Origin: Fructobacillus tropaeoli
GTDB taxonomy: Bacteria > Bacillota > Bacilli > Lactobacillales > Lactobacillaceae
Direction of reading: 5' to 3'
Assembly: GCF_001047135.2 (NCBI RefSeq)
Contig: NZ_DF968083.1
Location: 1 to 64,000, forward strand
Length of the DNA: 64,000 nt
The notes below the pieces were generated by a model that saw only the letters and a program-made list of their open reading frames with translations, was not told the origin of the DNA and ran no database searches. Below, piece after piece: positions 54,065 through 63,167 of this stretch; the stretch's first letter is position 1, and each line of letters starts with the position of its first letter. The translations under genes and the position numbers were made by a program.

Positions 54065-55509
54065 GCTCGTGTCCTTTTTTCAACCCAGTTACTCAACCAT
54101 GTAAGTAACGTAATTACAATTAAGTATATCACAGCGATAATTGCCCAGACACGGAATCCCTGGGAATTCCGAGTAACAATCAATGTACCAGTCTGTGTCA
54201 ATTCCAAAATACCAATAGCAGACAAGATTGACGTGTCCTTCAAGGTAATAATAAATTGGTTAATAAAACTTGGAATCATTAACTTCAAACCTTGCGGAAT
54301 AATAACCTTACGCATGGCCTTTGAATGAGAAAGTCCCAATGAACGGGCAGCTTCCATCTGACCACCGTCAACAGAATTAAAACCACCACGAACGAAGGCC
54401 CCTGTATAAGCACCTTCATTTAAAATCAGTGTCAAAACACCGGCTGTAAAGGCAGGAATCTTCACGCCAATCACACCAGGCAAACCGATATAGATGAAGA
54501 AGGCCAAAACCATCATTGGCATTCCACGGAAGATATAGATAATCGTTGTTGACAAGCCACGCAAAAACTTTGACTTTGCCACACCCATGACACCCAAGAA
54601 CAAGCCCCAGATAGTTGCCAGGATAATTCCAACAATCGTCAAGTAAAGTGTTTCCTTCAAGCCAGTCCAGAAAGCTGATGAGTTTGAACGCAAGATACCA
54701 AAGACGGAGTTGTTGTCAGAAGCTGAACCAGTAAAGGTTGATGCCTTCGCATCCAAGTACTTGTTGACGATTTTGTCGTAAGTACCATCCTTCTTGATGG
54801 CAGCAAAGCCCTTGTCAAAGGCAGCCAACAAAGCAGCGTTAGCACCCTTCTTAACGGCAAAGCCATAGTCACCGGCGTTAAATGGATCCTTAGGGTTTTG
54901 AACCTTCAATTCTGTTCCGTTCTTAACGGCGTACTGCAAAACTGGCAGATCACCGAACGTAGCGGCTGTGTTCCCGTTAATCACATCACGGTATGAAGTA
55001 TCGGAATCAGAGAAGTAAGTAATCTTGAAACCATACTTTGATTGGATTGATTCGGCATACTGTGCACCGGCAGTTCCAGTCTTCAAAGCAACCGTCTTGC
55101 CCTTCAAATCAGACAAAGACTTGATCTTTGAATTTTTGGCAGTTGCCCAACCAATTCCACTACGGTAGTAAGGGGTTGAAAAATCAAAAACCTGACGGCG
55201 GGCGTCAGTAATTGACATTCCAGCAATCACCCCATCGGCCTGATCAGAAGCAACGGCCTGGGTAGCGGCGTTAAAGGACATTGGCTTTAATTCATATGTA
55301 AATCCTTCACGCTTGGCGATGGTGGCCAAGATGTCTTGGTCAATTCCAACGTACTTGTTATTCTTGTCTTGGAAATCAAAGGGTGCGTAAGTAGCATCCG
55401 TGGCGATAATGTAGTGGGGTTCGCTGGCCGAAGCTGGCTTTTGGCTTGCCACACCAAAGGCCAGGAAGGCTGCCACTGCAGTCACCAAAGTCATTAGTAC
55501 TTTTTTCAT
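54061..55509 (-). CDS. Fused glutamine-type ABC receptor and permease, copy A
   Basis: A 482-residue receptor-permease fusion, first gene of the operon. Signal peptide 1-28 (cleavage after SASA), binding domain with [17 protein letters not shown], permease from about 270 with the EAA loop [19 protein letters not shown] precedes the ATG. Promoter TGA-TATAAT at 55536-55541 with a long inverted repeat over the -35 area. Substrate is inferred as Gln/Glu/Asn or similar polar amino acid. Confidence 0.93.
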   Translation of the reverse strand: MKKVLMTLVTAVAAFLAFGVASQKPASASEPHYIIATDATYAPFDFQDKNNKYVGIDQDILATIAKREGFTYELKPMSFNAATQAVASDQADGVIAGMSITDARRQVFDFSTPYYRSGIGWATAKNSKIKSLSDLKGKTVALKTGTAGAQYAESIQSKYGFKITYFSDSDTSYRDVINGNTAATFGDLPVLQYAVKNGTELKVQNPKDPFNAGDYGFAVKKGANAALLAAFDKGFAAIKKDGTYDKIVNKYLDAKASTFTGSASDNNSVFGILRSNSSAFWTGLKETLYLTIVGIILATIWGLFLGVMGVAKSKFLRGLSTTIIYIFRGMPMMVLAFFIYIGLPGVIGVKIPAFTAGVLTLILNEGAYTGAFVRGGFNSVDGGQMEAARSLGLSHSKAMRKVIIPQGLKLMIPSFINQFIITLKDTSILSAIGILELTQTGTLIVTRNSQGFRVWAIIAVIYLIVITLLTWLSNWVEKRTRA

Positions 55510-55535
55510 AATAACCTCTTTTTCATAATGTTCCT

Positions 55536-55581
55536 ATTATATCAAAAACTAACAGAGCATTTACTGACAATGTTAGTTTTT
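55536..55581 (-). promoter_or_regulatory. Promoter and palindromic operator of the ABC operon
   Basis: The extended -10 TGA-TATAAT (55536-55541) lies right beside an 11-base perfect inverted repeat, AAAAACTAACA / TGTTAGTTTTT (55544-55581, 16-base loop), that covers the -35 region. It could be an operator or a hairpin on the divergent transcript. The regulator is unknown. Confidence 0.6.
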
Positions 55582-55623
55582 ATTACGTTAGTGGTCTAGT
55601 CCGAAAGGGGGAATGGAGTCTGC

Positions 55624-55629
55624 TATAAT
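55624..55629 (+). promoter_or_regulatory. Extended -10 promoter of the glycosyltransferase gene
   Basis: TGC-TATAAT lies only seven bases before the ATG at 55637, so transcription should start at or next to the start codon, giving a leaderless mRNA. Confidence 0.6.
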
Positions 55630-55636
55630 AGACTTC

Positions 55637-56635
55637 ATGACTAATTGGATTACCCAAACAATCGAACCGTGGATGCCAAAGGGCGCTTTAAAGGCCAAGG
55701 ACGACTATGCCAAAATCGCTCAAGCAAGCGGTTTCTCTCGCCTTCCTCTTGAACGCTATAACGATCAGCGTTTTTCAAAAACCGAACGTCAAAAGCGAAT
55801 CGAGGAGGCACTCAAGCTGATTGTACCAGGTGATACCGTGGTCCATCAATTCCCAACTTACATGAGTGCTGATTTTGAAGCCGAATGGTTGACAGCTATT
55901 AAAGACAAAAAAGCCAATTATGTCTTATTAATTCACGACTTTGAACCATTCCGAGTAACAAAAGCTAACCCGACGGAATTCACTCTAGCCCAAAAAGCCG
56001 ACCTCATCATCACCCATTCAGAGGCGATGAGCCAATCCTTAACAAAAATGGGTGTTAACAAAAAAACGATTGTCCAACCCCTTTTTGACTATTTGGGACC
56101 AAATCCGCCCCTAGCCAGTTACCAAAAAATTCTAAATTATGCCGGCACTTGGCAAAAGGCCCCCTGGCTACAAGATTATCAAGGACCGGCGCTGAAGCTT
56201 TTTGGTAATCGGCCTAAGAAGTGGCGCGATTGGCAAACACCAGCAGACATCGAATGGACCGGCAACTTCGAACCAGACGATATTCAAAACCACTTGGACA
56301 GCGGGTTTGGCTTACTTTGGGATAGCGATTTCGATACCCTCCACTATCAAAGCTACACGAAAATCAATGCGCCACATAAGGCCAGCCTCTACCTCAAGGC
56401 TGGCCTGCCCCTCATCGCCTGGCAAGAAAGCCATATCGGCCGGTTGATTGACCGCTACCAAATCGGTTTCACCATCAACGATTTGGATGAACTGGAAGAC
56501 CTGATGAAAACCTTGACGGCCGACCAGTATCAAAGCTGGCAGGCTAATCTCTTGCCACTGCGAGAACAGGTTAGCGAAGGATTCTTTACTAAAACAACGC
56601 TTGAGGCTGTCACTGATTTCTTCCATAGAAGTTAA
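55637..56635 (+). CDS. Glycosyltransferase, Gtf3/galactofuranosyltransferase-like
   Basis: A 332-residue protein resembling glucosyltransferase-3 and beta-1,6-galactofuranosyltransferases of lactobacilli: N-terminal acceptor domain with VHQFPTYMSADFEAEWL, LLIHDFEPFR, ITHSEAMSQSL, and a C-terminal nucleotide-sugar domain with YAGTWQKAPWL, GLLWDSDFD, NAPHKASLYLKAGLPLIAW. It would transfer a sugar onto surface or secreted glycans or glycoproteins. ATG 55637 is chosen because the promoter -10 lies seven bases upstream; an in-frame ATG at 55613 has GGGGG immediately before it, too close for translation. It is monocistronic and divergent from the ABC operon. Confidence 0.8.
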   Translation: MTNWITQTIEPWMPKGALKAKDDYAKIAQASGFSRLPLERYNDQRFSKTERQKRIEEALKLIVPGDTVVHQFPTYMSADFEAEWLTAIKDKKANYVLLIHDFEPFRVTKANPTEFTLAQKADLIITHSEAMSQSLTKMGVNKKTIVQPLFDYLGPNPPLASYQKILNYAGTWQKAPWLQDYQGPALKLFGNRPKKWRDWQTPADIEWTGNFEPDDIQNHLDSGFGLLWDSDFDTLHYQSYTKINAPHKASLYLKAGLPLIAWQESHIGRLIDRYQIGFTINDLDELEDLMKTLTADQYQSWQANLLPLREQVSEGFFTKTTLEAVTDFFHRS

Positions 56636-56655
56636 CTGATTGCATTAGCACATAG

Positions 56656-56709
56656 AAAAAGCACCGCGAAGCGACCAAATTTACTTGGTCGTCCGCAGTG
56701 CTCTTTTTT
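56656..56709. terminator. Bidirectional terminator
   Basis: A long imperfect hairpin AGCAC...CGACCAA / TTGGTCG...GTGCT with A5 and T6 flanks. It serves the plus-strand glycosyltransferase and the minus-strand gene at 56708. Confidence 0.8.
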
Positions 56710-57145
56710 ATACACCAAAGATTTTAGCAACTTGCGCTTGAACCTTGTTCAAGTAAGTTTCCTGATCAGCTTCAGATTGAGCAAACTTTTCGTCGTCAAC
56801 CTTTTGGCCATCAAGGATCAATGCATCAGCCATCATGGCTGTTGCGTCGGCGTAATCCTGGTAAGCCTTCGCCAACGTCTTGTGAGCACCCATAAAACGA
56901 ACGGGTACGGTCAAGGCGGCTAAAGTCTTAGCGTTTTCTTGGTAAACAGCCACAGCATCATCAAATTCCGCCTTTACTTCGGCAAAATCAGCCTTGGGCA
57001 TGTCAGCGACTGCTGATTCTTGCTTAGCTGAATCTAATTTGACGAAAAATGGTGAAACGTGGTCAGCTGTCTCCTGTGTCTTTGTCAAGACATCTTGGAG
57101 TGCTTGGAGATAATACTGTAATTGCTTGGGGTTAAATTTTGCCAC
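56708..57145 (-). CDS. Uncharacterised coiled-coil protein
   Basis: A 145-residue soluble acidic helical protein I do not recognise (MAKFNPKQLQYYLQALQDV; later AHKTLAKAYQDYADATAMM). Heptad-like repeats suggest a four-helix bundle. GTG 57145 has AAGGA about ten bases upstream, and begins seven bases after the P-ATPase stop, so it is in one operon with that transporter under the riboswitch. A role in metal handling is possible but unproven. Confidence 0.65.
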   Translation of the reverse strand: MAKFNPKQLQYYLQALQDVLTKTQETADHVSPFFVKLDSAKQESAVADMPKADFAEVKAEFDDAVAVYQENAKTLAALTVPVRFMGAHKTLAKAYQDYADATAMMADALILDGQKVDDEKFAQSEADQETYLNKVQAQVAKIFGV

Positions 57146-57151
57146 TATGCT

Positions 57152-59830
57152 TTATCCTTTATTGAAAAATTGTCGTTGCACCCATTTTACCAGTTCGACA
57201 ATCACAATGATAGAGAAAGCTGCTAGGACAACGGTCAACCACTGGTGACTATCAAGGTAAGTCACGTGGAAGATTGGGTTCAATGGCTTGATAAAGACAA
57301 CGGCCATCATAGCAAAGAGTGAGAAGACCAAGGCCCAGTTGAAGAACTTGTTGGCAAAGGCCTGTGGTCCCAACTCCGATTGGTAAACGCTCTTAACGTT
57401 AATGGCATTAAACATTTGCATCAATCCTAAGGTCATAAAGGCCATCGTCAAGGCATCCCCGTGAATCAATTCTGATCCTTGGTGCTCTGGGAAGGCCAAG
57501 GCAATGCCATAAACTGCCAAAACAAGGATGGCCTGCATCGTTCCCTGCCAGATAATAGCTGGGCCGACCCCACCAGACAAGAAGTTAGCGGTCTTACCAC
57601 GTGGCTTCTGTGACATCACGCCCTTTTGAGCTGGTTCCAGTCCCAAGGCAATCGCTGGCAAGGTATCCGTTACTAAGTTAATCCACAAGATCATCACGGG
57701 TGCGAGCACTTCCCAACCAAGCAACGTCATCATAAAGATGGCAATCACTTCGGCCAAGTTTGATGCCAGCAAGTATTGTAAGGCCTTTTGAATATTGGCA
57801 AAGACCTTCCGGCCTTCCTTTACGGCCGCAACAATCGTGGAGAAGTTATCATCGGCCAAAACCATGTCGGCCGCTTCCTTAGAAACTTCCGTTCCAGTAA
57901 TTCCCATGGCCACCCCGATATCGGCAGTCTTCAAGGCTGGCGCATCGTTGACACCGTCTCCAGTCATGGCCACGACCTTGCCCTTACCCTGCCAAGCCTG
58001 AACAATCTTAACCTTGTGGGCTGGTGCCACTCGGGCATAGACACGAACATCCTTAACTCGGTCTTGGAAGTCTTCTTCCGGCATTTCATCCAATTCCGCA
58101 CCTGTCATCACGGCCTTGGTACGGTCATCTTCATCCGTTAAGATGCCCAAACGACCGGCAATCGCAGCGGCGGTCTTAGGATGGTCACCCGTAATCATAA
58201 TTGGTTGGATGCCAGCCTTCTTGGCTTCAGCAACGGCGCCCTTAACTTCAGGACGTTCCGGATCGATCATGGCGATTAAGCCAACCAAGATTAAGTCCTT
58301 TTCCACATCATCAGCTTGCGGATTGTCTGGCACTGCTGCCAAATCCTTGTAGGCAAAAGCCAAGACACGGAGGGCCTGATCGGCTAACTCAGCGTTGATG
58401 TCTTGGTACTTGGCCAAATCAGCATCGGTCACGGGCCTGATTTCACCGTGGTCTAAGACCTGGCTGACGCGAGCCAAAATCGAATCTGGTGCCCCCTTAA
58501 CCGTTGCTTCAAAACCACTAGCAACCGGGTGAATCGTTGTCATCAACTTTCGTTCGGAGTCGAACGGAATTTCACTGACACGTGGCATTTGAGCAAGCGT
58601 GTCCTTGTAAGCCGGACGGTACTTCTTATTAAAGGCAATCAAGGCAGTTTCGGTTGGATCACCCAGCAAGCCGTCATCGATTTCCTTCGTATCGTTATTC
58701 AAAGCCAGCAAGTCGGCCAACTTCAGCAAATCAGGGTTCACCTGGTCGGCCTCGAAAGGATTTTCAGCCTTCAAATCAACGATTTCCCCATCCAAGACCA
58801 ACTTTTCAACGGTCATCTTGTTTTGGGTCAAGGTTCCAGTCTTATCGGAACCAATGATATCCGTTGATCCCAAAGTTTCAACGGCAGGCAACTTCCGAAC
58901 CAAGGCGGCCTTCTTGGCCATTCGGGCTGTTCCCAAGGCCAGAGTAACCGTGACGATGGCTGGCAACCCTTCAGGAATGGCAGCCACGGCCAAGGAAATC
59001 GAAGTCAAAATCAAGTCAATTACTTTAGCATCTTGGGTAAAGTAACCAACCACGAAGGTCAAGGTTGCAATCGCCAAGATCAGGTAAGTCAAAATCCGAC
59101 CCAACTGTGCCAAATTTTCCTGCAATGGTGACTTGGTTTCATCTGTTGACTGCAGTGATTCCGCAATCTGACCGACCTGAGTCTGCATTCCGGTCGCAAT
59201 CACGATACCAGTTGCCTTTCCATAGGTCACGTTGGCGTTCATAAAGGCCAAGTTCGCTTGGTCACCCAACGGCAAGTTGTCACCGGTCAAAACGGCATCC
59301 GTCTTTTCCACCGGCACTGATTCACCGGTCAATGTTGATTCTTCCACCTGTAGGTTGGCAACAGAAACTAAACGCAAATCGGCTGGGACAACATCCCCAG
59401 CTTCCAAATACACAAGGTCACCCACGACCAAATCAGGGGCAAGCACTTCCTGGTCGCGACCAGCACGGACAACTCTAGCCTTTGGTGTTGCCAAAGCCTT
59501 CAAGGCTTCGATAGCTCCTTCAGCCTTGCTTTCTTGGAAGACACCGAAGACCGCGTTAATAATCACGATAGCCAAAATAAAGGCAGCATCGGTTGTTTCC
59601 CCCGTAAAGGCAGCCACTAGGGCGGCGGCCAACAGGATACCAATCATCAAGTCCTTAAATTGGTCGACAAACTTTTGAAAAAGGCTACGCTTTTTCTTAG
59701 CGACCAGGGCGTTTGGACCATCCTTTGCCAAGCGTTCTTGGACTTGTTCTTCGGTTAAACCAGTTTGCACATTGGTTTTGAGCTCGCTGGTCAAATCAGT
59801 GACATCAATTTGATACGGTTGTTTTGCCAC
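57152..59830 (-). CDS. Cation-transporting P-type ATPase (SERCA-like, Ca2+/Mn2+)
   Basis: An 892-residue P2A-type ATPase. A short N-terminal cation ATPase domain (LTEEQVQERLAKDGPNAL), TGES at 168-171, the M4 motif VAAIPEGLPAIVTVTLALG, phosphorylation site DKTGTLTQNKM (Asp329), the nucleotide domain KGAPD, MITGDHPKTA, GDGVNDAPALK and the M6 motif NLVTDTLPAIALGLE. The ion-site residues match Ca2+/Mn2+ pumps. Its start is GTG 59830 seven bases after AAAGGAG. It is preceded by a yybP-ykoY-like leader, which suggests Mn2+ export. Confidence 0.93.
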   Translation of the reverse strand: MAKQPYQIDVTDLTSELKTNVQTGLTEEQVQERLAKDGPNALVAKKKRSLFQKFVDQFKDLMIGILLAAALVAAFTGETTDAAFILAIVIINAVFGVFQESKAEGAIEALKALATPKARVVRAGRDQEVLAPDLVVGDLVYLEAGDVVPADLRLVSVANLQVEESTLTGESVPVEKTDAVLTGDNLPLGDQANLAFMNANVTYGKATGIVIATGMQTQVGQIAESLQSTDETKSPLQENLAQLGRILTYLILAIATLTFVVGYFTQDAKVIDLILTSISLAVAAIPEGLPAIVTVTLALGTARMAKKAALVRKLPAVETLGSTDIIGSDKTGTLTQNKMTVEKLVLDGEIVDLKAENPFEADQVNPDLLKLADLLALNNDTKEIDDGLLGDPTETALIAFNKKYRPAYKDTLAQMPRVSEIPFDSERKLMTTIHPVASGFEATVKGAPDSILARVSQVLDHGEIRPVTDADLAKYQDINAELADQALRVLAFAYKDLAAVPDNPQADDVEKDLILVGLIAMIDPERPEVKGAVAEAKKAGIQPIMITGDHPKTAAAIAGRLGILTDEDDRTKAVMTGAELDEMPEEDFQDRVKDVRVYARVAPAHKVKIVQAWQGKGKVVAMTGDGVNDAPALKTADIGVAMGITGTEVSKEAADMVLADDNFSTIVAAVKEGRKVFANIQKALQYLLASNLAEVIAIFMMTLLGWEVLAPVMILWINLVTDTLPAIALGLEPAQKGVMSQKPRGKTANFLSGGVGPAIIWQGTMQAILVLAVYGIALAFPEHQGSELIHGDALTMAFMTLGLMQMFNAINVKSVYQSELGPQAFANKFFNWALVFSLFAMMAVVFIKPLNPIFHVTYLDSHQWLTVVLAAFSIIVIVELVKWVQRQFFNKG

Positions 59831-59886
59831 AATTCTCTCCTTTTCTGACTACTCTCTTTTTTATCTGGTCTGGGTAAAAGAAAAAA

Positions 59887-60048
59887 GACCCATACCAAAC
59901 GCAAAAAAGCGTTATGGTATGAGTCTCACTGTTTAAGGCTGAGCCGGTGCAATAAAGCTTGCACGATATAAAACACTACTGTTTTGCTTTGACGGTTATC
60001 AGCCACGAACATTTCGTCAGTTACTCCCTCAGAAATTTTATTATGTCT
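59887..60048 (-). promoter_or_regulatory. yybP-ykoY-like (Mn2+-sensing) riboswitch
   Basis: The leader has the core features of the yybP-ykoY family: a P1 stem TGAG/CTCA, the GGGAGTA loop, a GCACCGGCT segment, and GTGAGAC before the terminator. The terminator pairs GACTCATACCATAACGC with its complement around T6 and is followed by T6 (59881-59925). Together with the P-ATPase downstream, this fits a Mn2+ switch turning on export. Together with the promoter at 60051-60056 it accounts for the region 59831-60060. Confidence 0.78.
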
Positions 60049-60050
60049 TT

Positions 60051-60056
60051 AGTATA
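60051..60056 (-). promoter_or_regulatory. Extended -10 promoter of the riboswitch leader
   Basis: TGT-TATACT on minus; the -35 position is weak. Confidence 0.6.
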
Positions 60057-60153
60057 ACAGAATTTTTACAGCTGTATAGTGCTTTTTGGTATTTCTAAAT
60101 GAATTAAAAAAATTAGAACAACGAGGTCCTTCCGACCGGCAATTAATCGCATT

Positions 60154-60248
60154 TTGCCGACAACAACAAGTAGGATAAAATAGGAAATAATTGCAAATCA
60201 GCCAAGCATTCGCTTGAACAAAAATCTATGGTCAAAAAGCAGATTTTT
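60154..60248 (+). ncRNA. Possible small RNA or phr leader
   Basis: TTGCCG and TAAAAT (16-base spacing) could start a transcript near 60189 that contains hairpins CAAGC-ATTC-GCTTG (60203-60216) and AAAAATCT-N13-AGATTTTT (60220-60248). The latter ends in T5, terminator-like but AT-rich. It may be a separate short RNA or an attenuated leader for phr. The remaining stretch 60071-60348 shows nothing else clear. Confidence 0.3.
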
Positions 60249-60348
60249 CCCGTCCAATTAAGCGAAACAATCAAAGCACAGTTAGCACCGCTGATTTTTC
60301 ATTTCTACACTCGGTAATTCAAAAGCAATCATTTAATAAGGAAAATAA

Positions 60349-61770
60349 ATGGCAAAAACAAGTATTATGTGGTTTCGCAGGGACCTGCGACTGACCGATA
60401 ACCAGGCGCTGCATGCCGCCATACAAAATAGCGACCAGGTCATCTTCATTTTTATCATTGACCCACAACAAGTCCAAAATAATGCAAGCGTTAACCAGAG
60501 CGCCTTCTTTGCTAGTGTCTTACATTTTAAAGAGACCCTTGCCGAAGACAATATCACTCTCTCAATCCAAAATGGTTCGGTGACCGATGTTATTACAGAA
60601 ATCAAAGAAGCAGTTCCCTCCATCAGCGACATCTACCTCAATTTCGATGAGCGTGGTTACGGTCGCAAAAGGGACCAGCAAACCATCCGCTACCTCTCAC
60701 AAGAACTCGGTATCGTCGCTCACCCCTTTTTGGACTTTACCTTGACCAGCGCCTCTTCAATCAAAAAACAGGACGGAAGCGCCTACCAAATCTTTACTCC
60801 TTACTATAAAAAGTGGTTACCTTCTAAAAAAGACCAGCCATTGCCGGTTCTAGCCAGCACTGCAATTCGTAATAAACAGGTGGCGAAACCTTTCGAGGAC
60901 CGCATTGATGACCTAAGAAAATTAATCAATCCCAACCACAGCTATGCCTACCAGGACAGTCTTGGTGAGCAGCAAGCAAGCAGCACTTTAGAGGACTTTG
61001 TCTCTAATAAATTAGCCGACTACAACCAAAACCGAGATATTCCAGCGCTGGATGGTACCAGCCATTTATCACGGTACTTAAGAACTGGTGAAATTTCCAT
61101 CCGAACGGTTTACGATGCGGTCAACCGCCAACCTGATAGTCTGGGAAAAGAGACTTTTATCAAGGAACTCTGCTGGCGCGACTTTTATAATATGATTTAC
61201 ACCGTTTACCCTGACCAAAAGGACCAGGCTATTAACACGAAGTTCCAAAGCATTCCCTGGATTAACGACGAGGCCCAGTTTGAAGCCTGGAAAAACGGCA
61301 CGACCGGCTTTCCTATTATCGATGCGGCCATGCAGCAGTTGAACCAAACCGGTTGGCTCCATAACCGTTTGCGCATGATTGTTGCTTCCTTTTTAACCAA
61401 GGACTTACTGATTAATTGGACATGGGGCGAGCAATACTTTCAAGAAAAACTAGTCGACTATGACCCCGCTAGCAATATCGGTGGCTGGCAGTGGGCTGCC
61501 TCAACCGGCACGGACAGCGTTCCTTACTTTCGAATCTTTAATCCATTTACCCAGGCCGAAAAATTTGATCCGGATGCCAAGTTTATTAAGCAATACATCC
61601 CCGCCCTCGCTGATTTGCCAGCCGATAAAATTCACCATATCGACCGCCTGAGCGAAGCCGACCAGCAACAATACCAGGTAATTCTTGGAAAAGATTATCC
61701 AAAACCAATCGTCGACCATGCCCTTGCCCGCAAACGGGCAATCGCTAGCTATAAGAATTTAAACGCATAA
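60349..61770 (+). CDS. phr: Deoxyribodipyrimidine photolyase
   Basis: A 473-residue light-driven repair enzyme for cyclobutane pyrimidine dimers. The N-terminal alpha/beta antenna domain starts TSIMWFRRDLRLTDNQALH; the FAD-binding C-terminal domain shows LCWRDFYNMI, WKNGTTGFPIIDAAM, WLHNRLRMIVASFLTKDL and DYDPASNIGGWQWAASTGTD. AAGGAAAA lies seven bases before the ATG. It is monocistronic on plus and carries no LexA-like box. Confidence 0.95.
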   Translation: MAKTSIMWFRRDLRLTDNQALHAAIQNSDQVIFIFIIDPQQVQNNASVNQSAFFASVLHFKETLAEDNITLSIQNGSVTDVITEIKEAVPSISDIYLNFDERGYGRKRDQQTIRYLSQELGIVAHPFLDFTLTSASSIKKQDGSAYQIFTPYYKKWLPSKKDQPLPVLASTAIRNKQVAKPFEDRIDDLRKLINPNHSYAYQDSLGEQQASSTLEDFVSNKLADYNQNRDIPALDGTSHLSRYLRTGEISIRTVYDAVNRQPDSLGKETFIKELCWRDFYNMIYTVYPDQKDQAINTKFQSIPWINDEAQFEAWKNGTTGFPIIDAAMQQLNQTGWLHNRLRMIVASFLTKDLLINWTWGEQYFQEKLVDYDPASNIGGWQWAASTGTDSVPYFRIFNPFTQAEKFDPDAKFIKQYIPALADLPADKIHHIDRLSEADQQQYQVILGKDYPKPIVDHALARKRAIASYKNLNA

Positions 61771-61806
61771 AAAAGAAGGAACTTTACTGTAAGTTCCTTC
61801 TTTTTT
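61769..61806. terminator. Bidirectional terminator after phr
   Basis: A perfect stem AAAAAAGAAGGAACTT / AAGTTCCTTCTTTTTT around six bases. It ends phr on plus and the MFS gene on minus. Confidence 0.92.
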
Positions 61807-61837
61807 TTCGTTCAATCAATTACTATAAAAAATCAGC

Positions 61838-63025
61838 TTAGCTTTCTGCACCAATCTTCTTACTAAAGATAATTCCGAATCCTAAGAAGCCCAAAGAAAT
61901 CGACAGAATCAAATAAATGGCAAAAATCATGTCCCAAGAATGGAATTGGTTAATTAAGTAACCAGAGGCAATTGGCCCAATTGCAGCCGACAAGTAACCG
62001 GCTGACTGAGCGGTTCCCGATAATTCGGCCGTTTGTTCAAAGCGAACAGTCTTCTGTTGGAAAAAGACAATACTTAAGGTAAAGGCAGACGCTGTCCCCA
62101 TTCCAGACAGAGCTGACCAAAGGGCGTTCAAGAAAAAGCTATGAGTAGGGAAAAGCATGCCAAAAGTTGCCACTGAAACAGCAATAGCACTAAATAACGC
62201 CATCCCAATCATCCCTGGCTTCCGCTTGGCAATCATTGGGGTCACAATGGCCATTGGAATCCCAAAAATCTGGAAAAAAGTAGCCAAGACGCCGGATGTT
62301 GTTGCCACAAAACCATGGTCAATCCAATATTTTGGCATCCAAGTCATTAATGAGTAGGCCAACAATGACTGAATTCCAAAGAACAACGTAATCAACCAGG
62401 TTACGCGATAATTTTTGACCGAAAAATCACCTTCAGCTTCTTCTTCGCTTTCCAGCTGATGGTTAGTTTGTGGTAATTGCTTAAAAGCACTTCCCCATAC
62501 GATCAACGTTAAGACCGTTAAGACAGCAAAAACCATCATAGTTGTGGAAAAATTTGTTGCCTTTAAAATTGGTACCACCGTTGCTGTCCCGATACCAGAA
62601 AAGAGTGTCATCATCGCTGGGTAAATTCCTGTCAATAAAGCACTTTGCTTTGGAAAATACTCCTGAATAATACTTGGTAACAAAACGTTCCCACCGGACA
62701 GACCAATCCCAATTAAAATCATCCCCACAAAGAGCAAAATCGGATTCGTAATGACCCGAATAGCTACTCCAACCGTTAATAGTAACAGAGAATAGAATAA
62801 GACTTGCGGATTCCCAGCACGCACGCCCCATTTCCCAATTGCTGGTGATACTAAGGCAAACATCAAAACTGGAATCGTGGTGAGCCAGCCACTCACGCTG
62901 GTTGGCAAACCTAAAATGGTATGTAATTGAGGCAAAATTGGTGGCAAAATCGTAATTGGCAAACGTAAGTCAGCACCAATTAAAATGATGCCGAGTCCGG
63001 CTAACAAATAAACTCTTTTTTTCAA
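61838..63025 (-). CDS. MFS transporter, CynX/NimT family
   Basis: A 395-residue 12-helix transporter resembling cyanate/nitroimidazole permeases (CynX-like). Typical features: GADLRLPITILPPILPQL in helix 1, GIGLSGGNVLLPSIIQEYFP, and a central charged loop near residues 195-210. The substrate is unknown. The start is TTG 63025, nine bases after GAGGA. It follows a LysR regulator on the same strand, which may control it, although the LysR terminator lies between them. Confidence 0.85.
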   Translation of the reverse strand: MKKRVYLLAGLGIILIGADLRLPITILPPILPQLHTILGLPTSVSGWLTTIPVLMFALVSPAIGKWGVRAGNPQVLFYSLLLLTVGVAIRVITNPILLFVGMILIGIGLSGGNVLLPSIIQEYFPKQSALLTGIYPAMMTLFSGIGTATVVPILKATNFSTTMMVFAVLTVLTLIVWGSAFKQLPQTNHQLESEEEAEGDFSVKNYRVTWLITLFFGIQSLLAYSLMTWMPKYWIDHGFVATTSGVLATFFQIFGIPMAIVTPMIAKRKPGMIGMALFSAIAVSVATFGMLFPTHSFFLNALWSALSGMGTASAFTLSIVFFQQKTVRFEQTAELSGTAQSAGYLSAAIGPIASGYLINQFHSWDMIFAIYLILSISLGFLGFGIIFSKKIGAES

Positions 63026-63057
63026 AAATCAGTTCCTCACATTCTATAAAATCGCAC

Positions 63058-63079
63058 AAAAAAGGTCGCTAACGCGACC
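63058..63079 (-). terminator. Terminator between the LysR and MFS genes
   Basis: On minus GGTCGC-GTTA-GCGACC is followed by T6. Confidence 0.85.
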
Positions 63080-63167
63080 AGAGCAAACTTTGCTTCTTTC
63101 GTATATTTTTATCTTAACCCCAAAATTGATATACGTATAATACTTATTAAGCTGATTTTCATGCCTT

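Noticed and set aside
55613-55636. Upstream ATG for the glycosyltransferase
   Set aside because: GGGGG directly abuts the ATG and the promoter -10 lies inside the extension, so it is unlikely to be transcribed.
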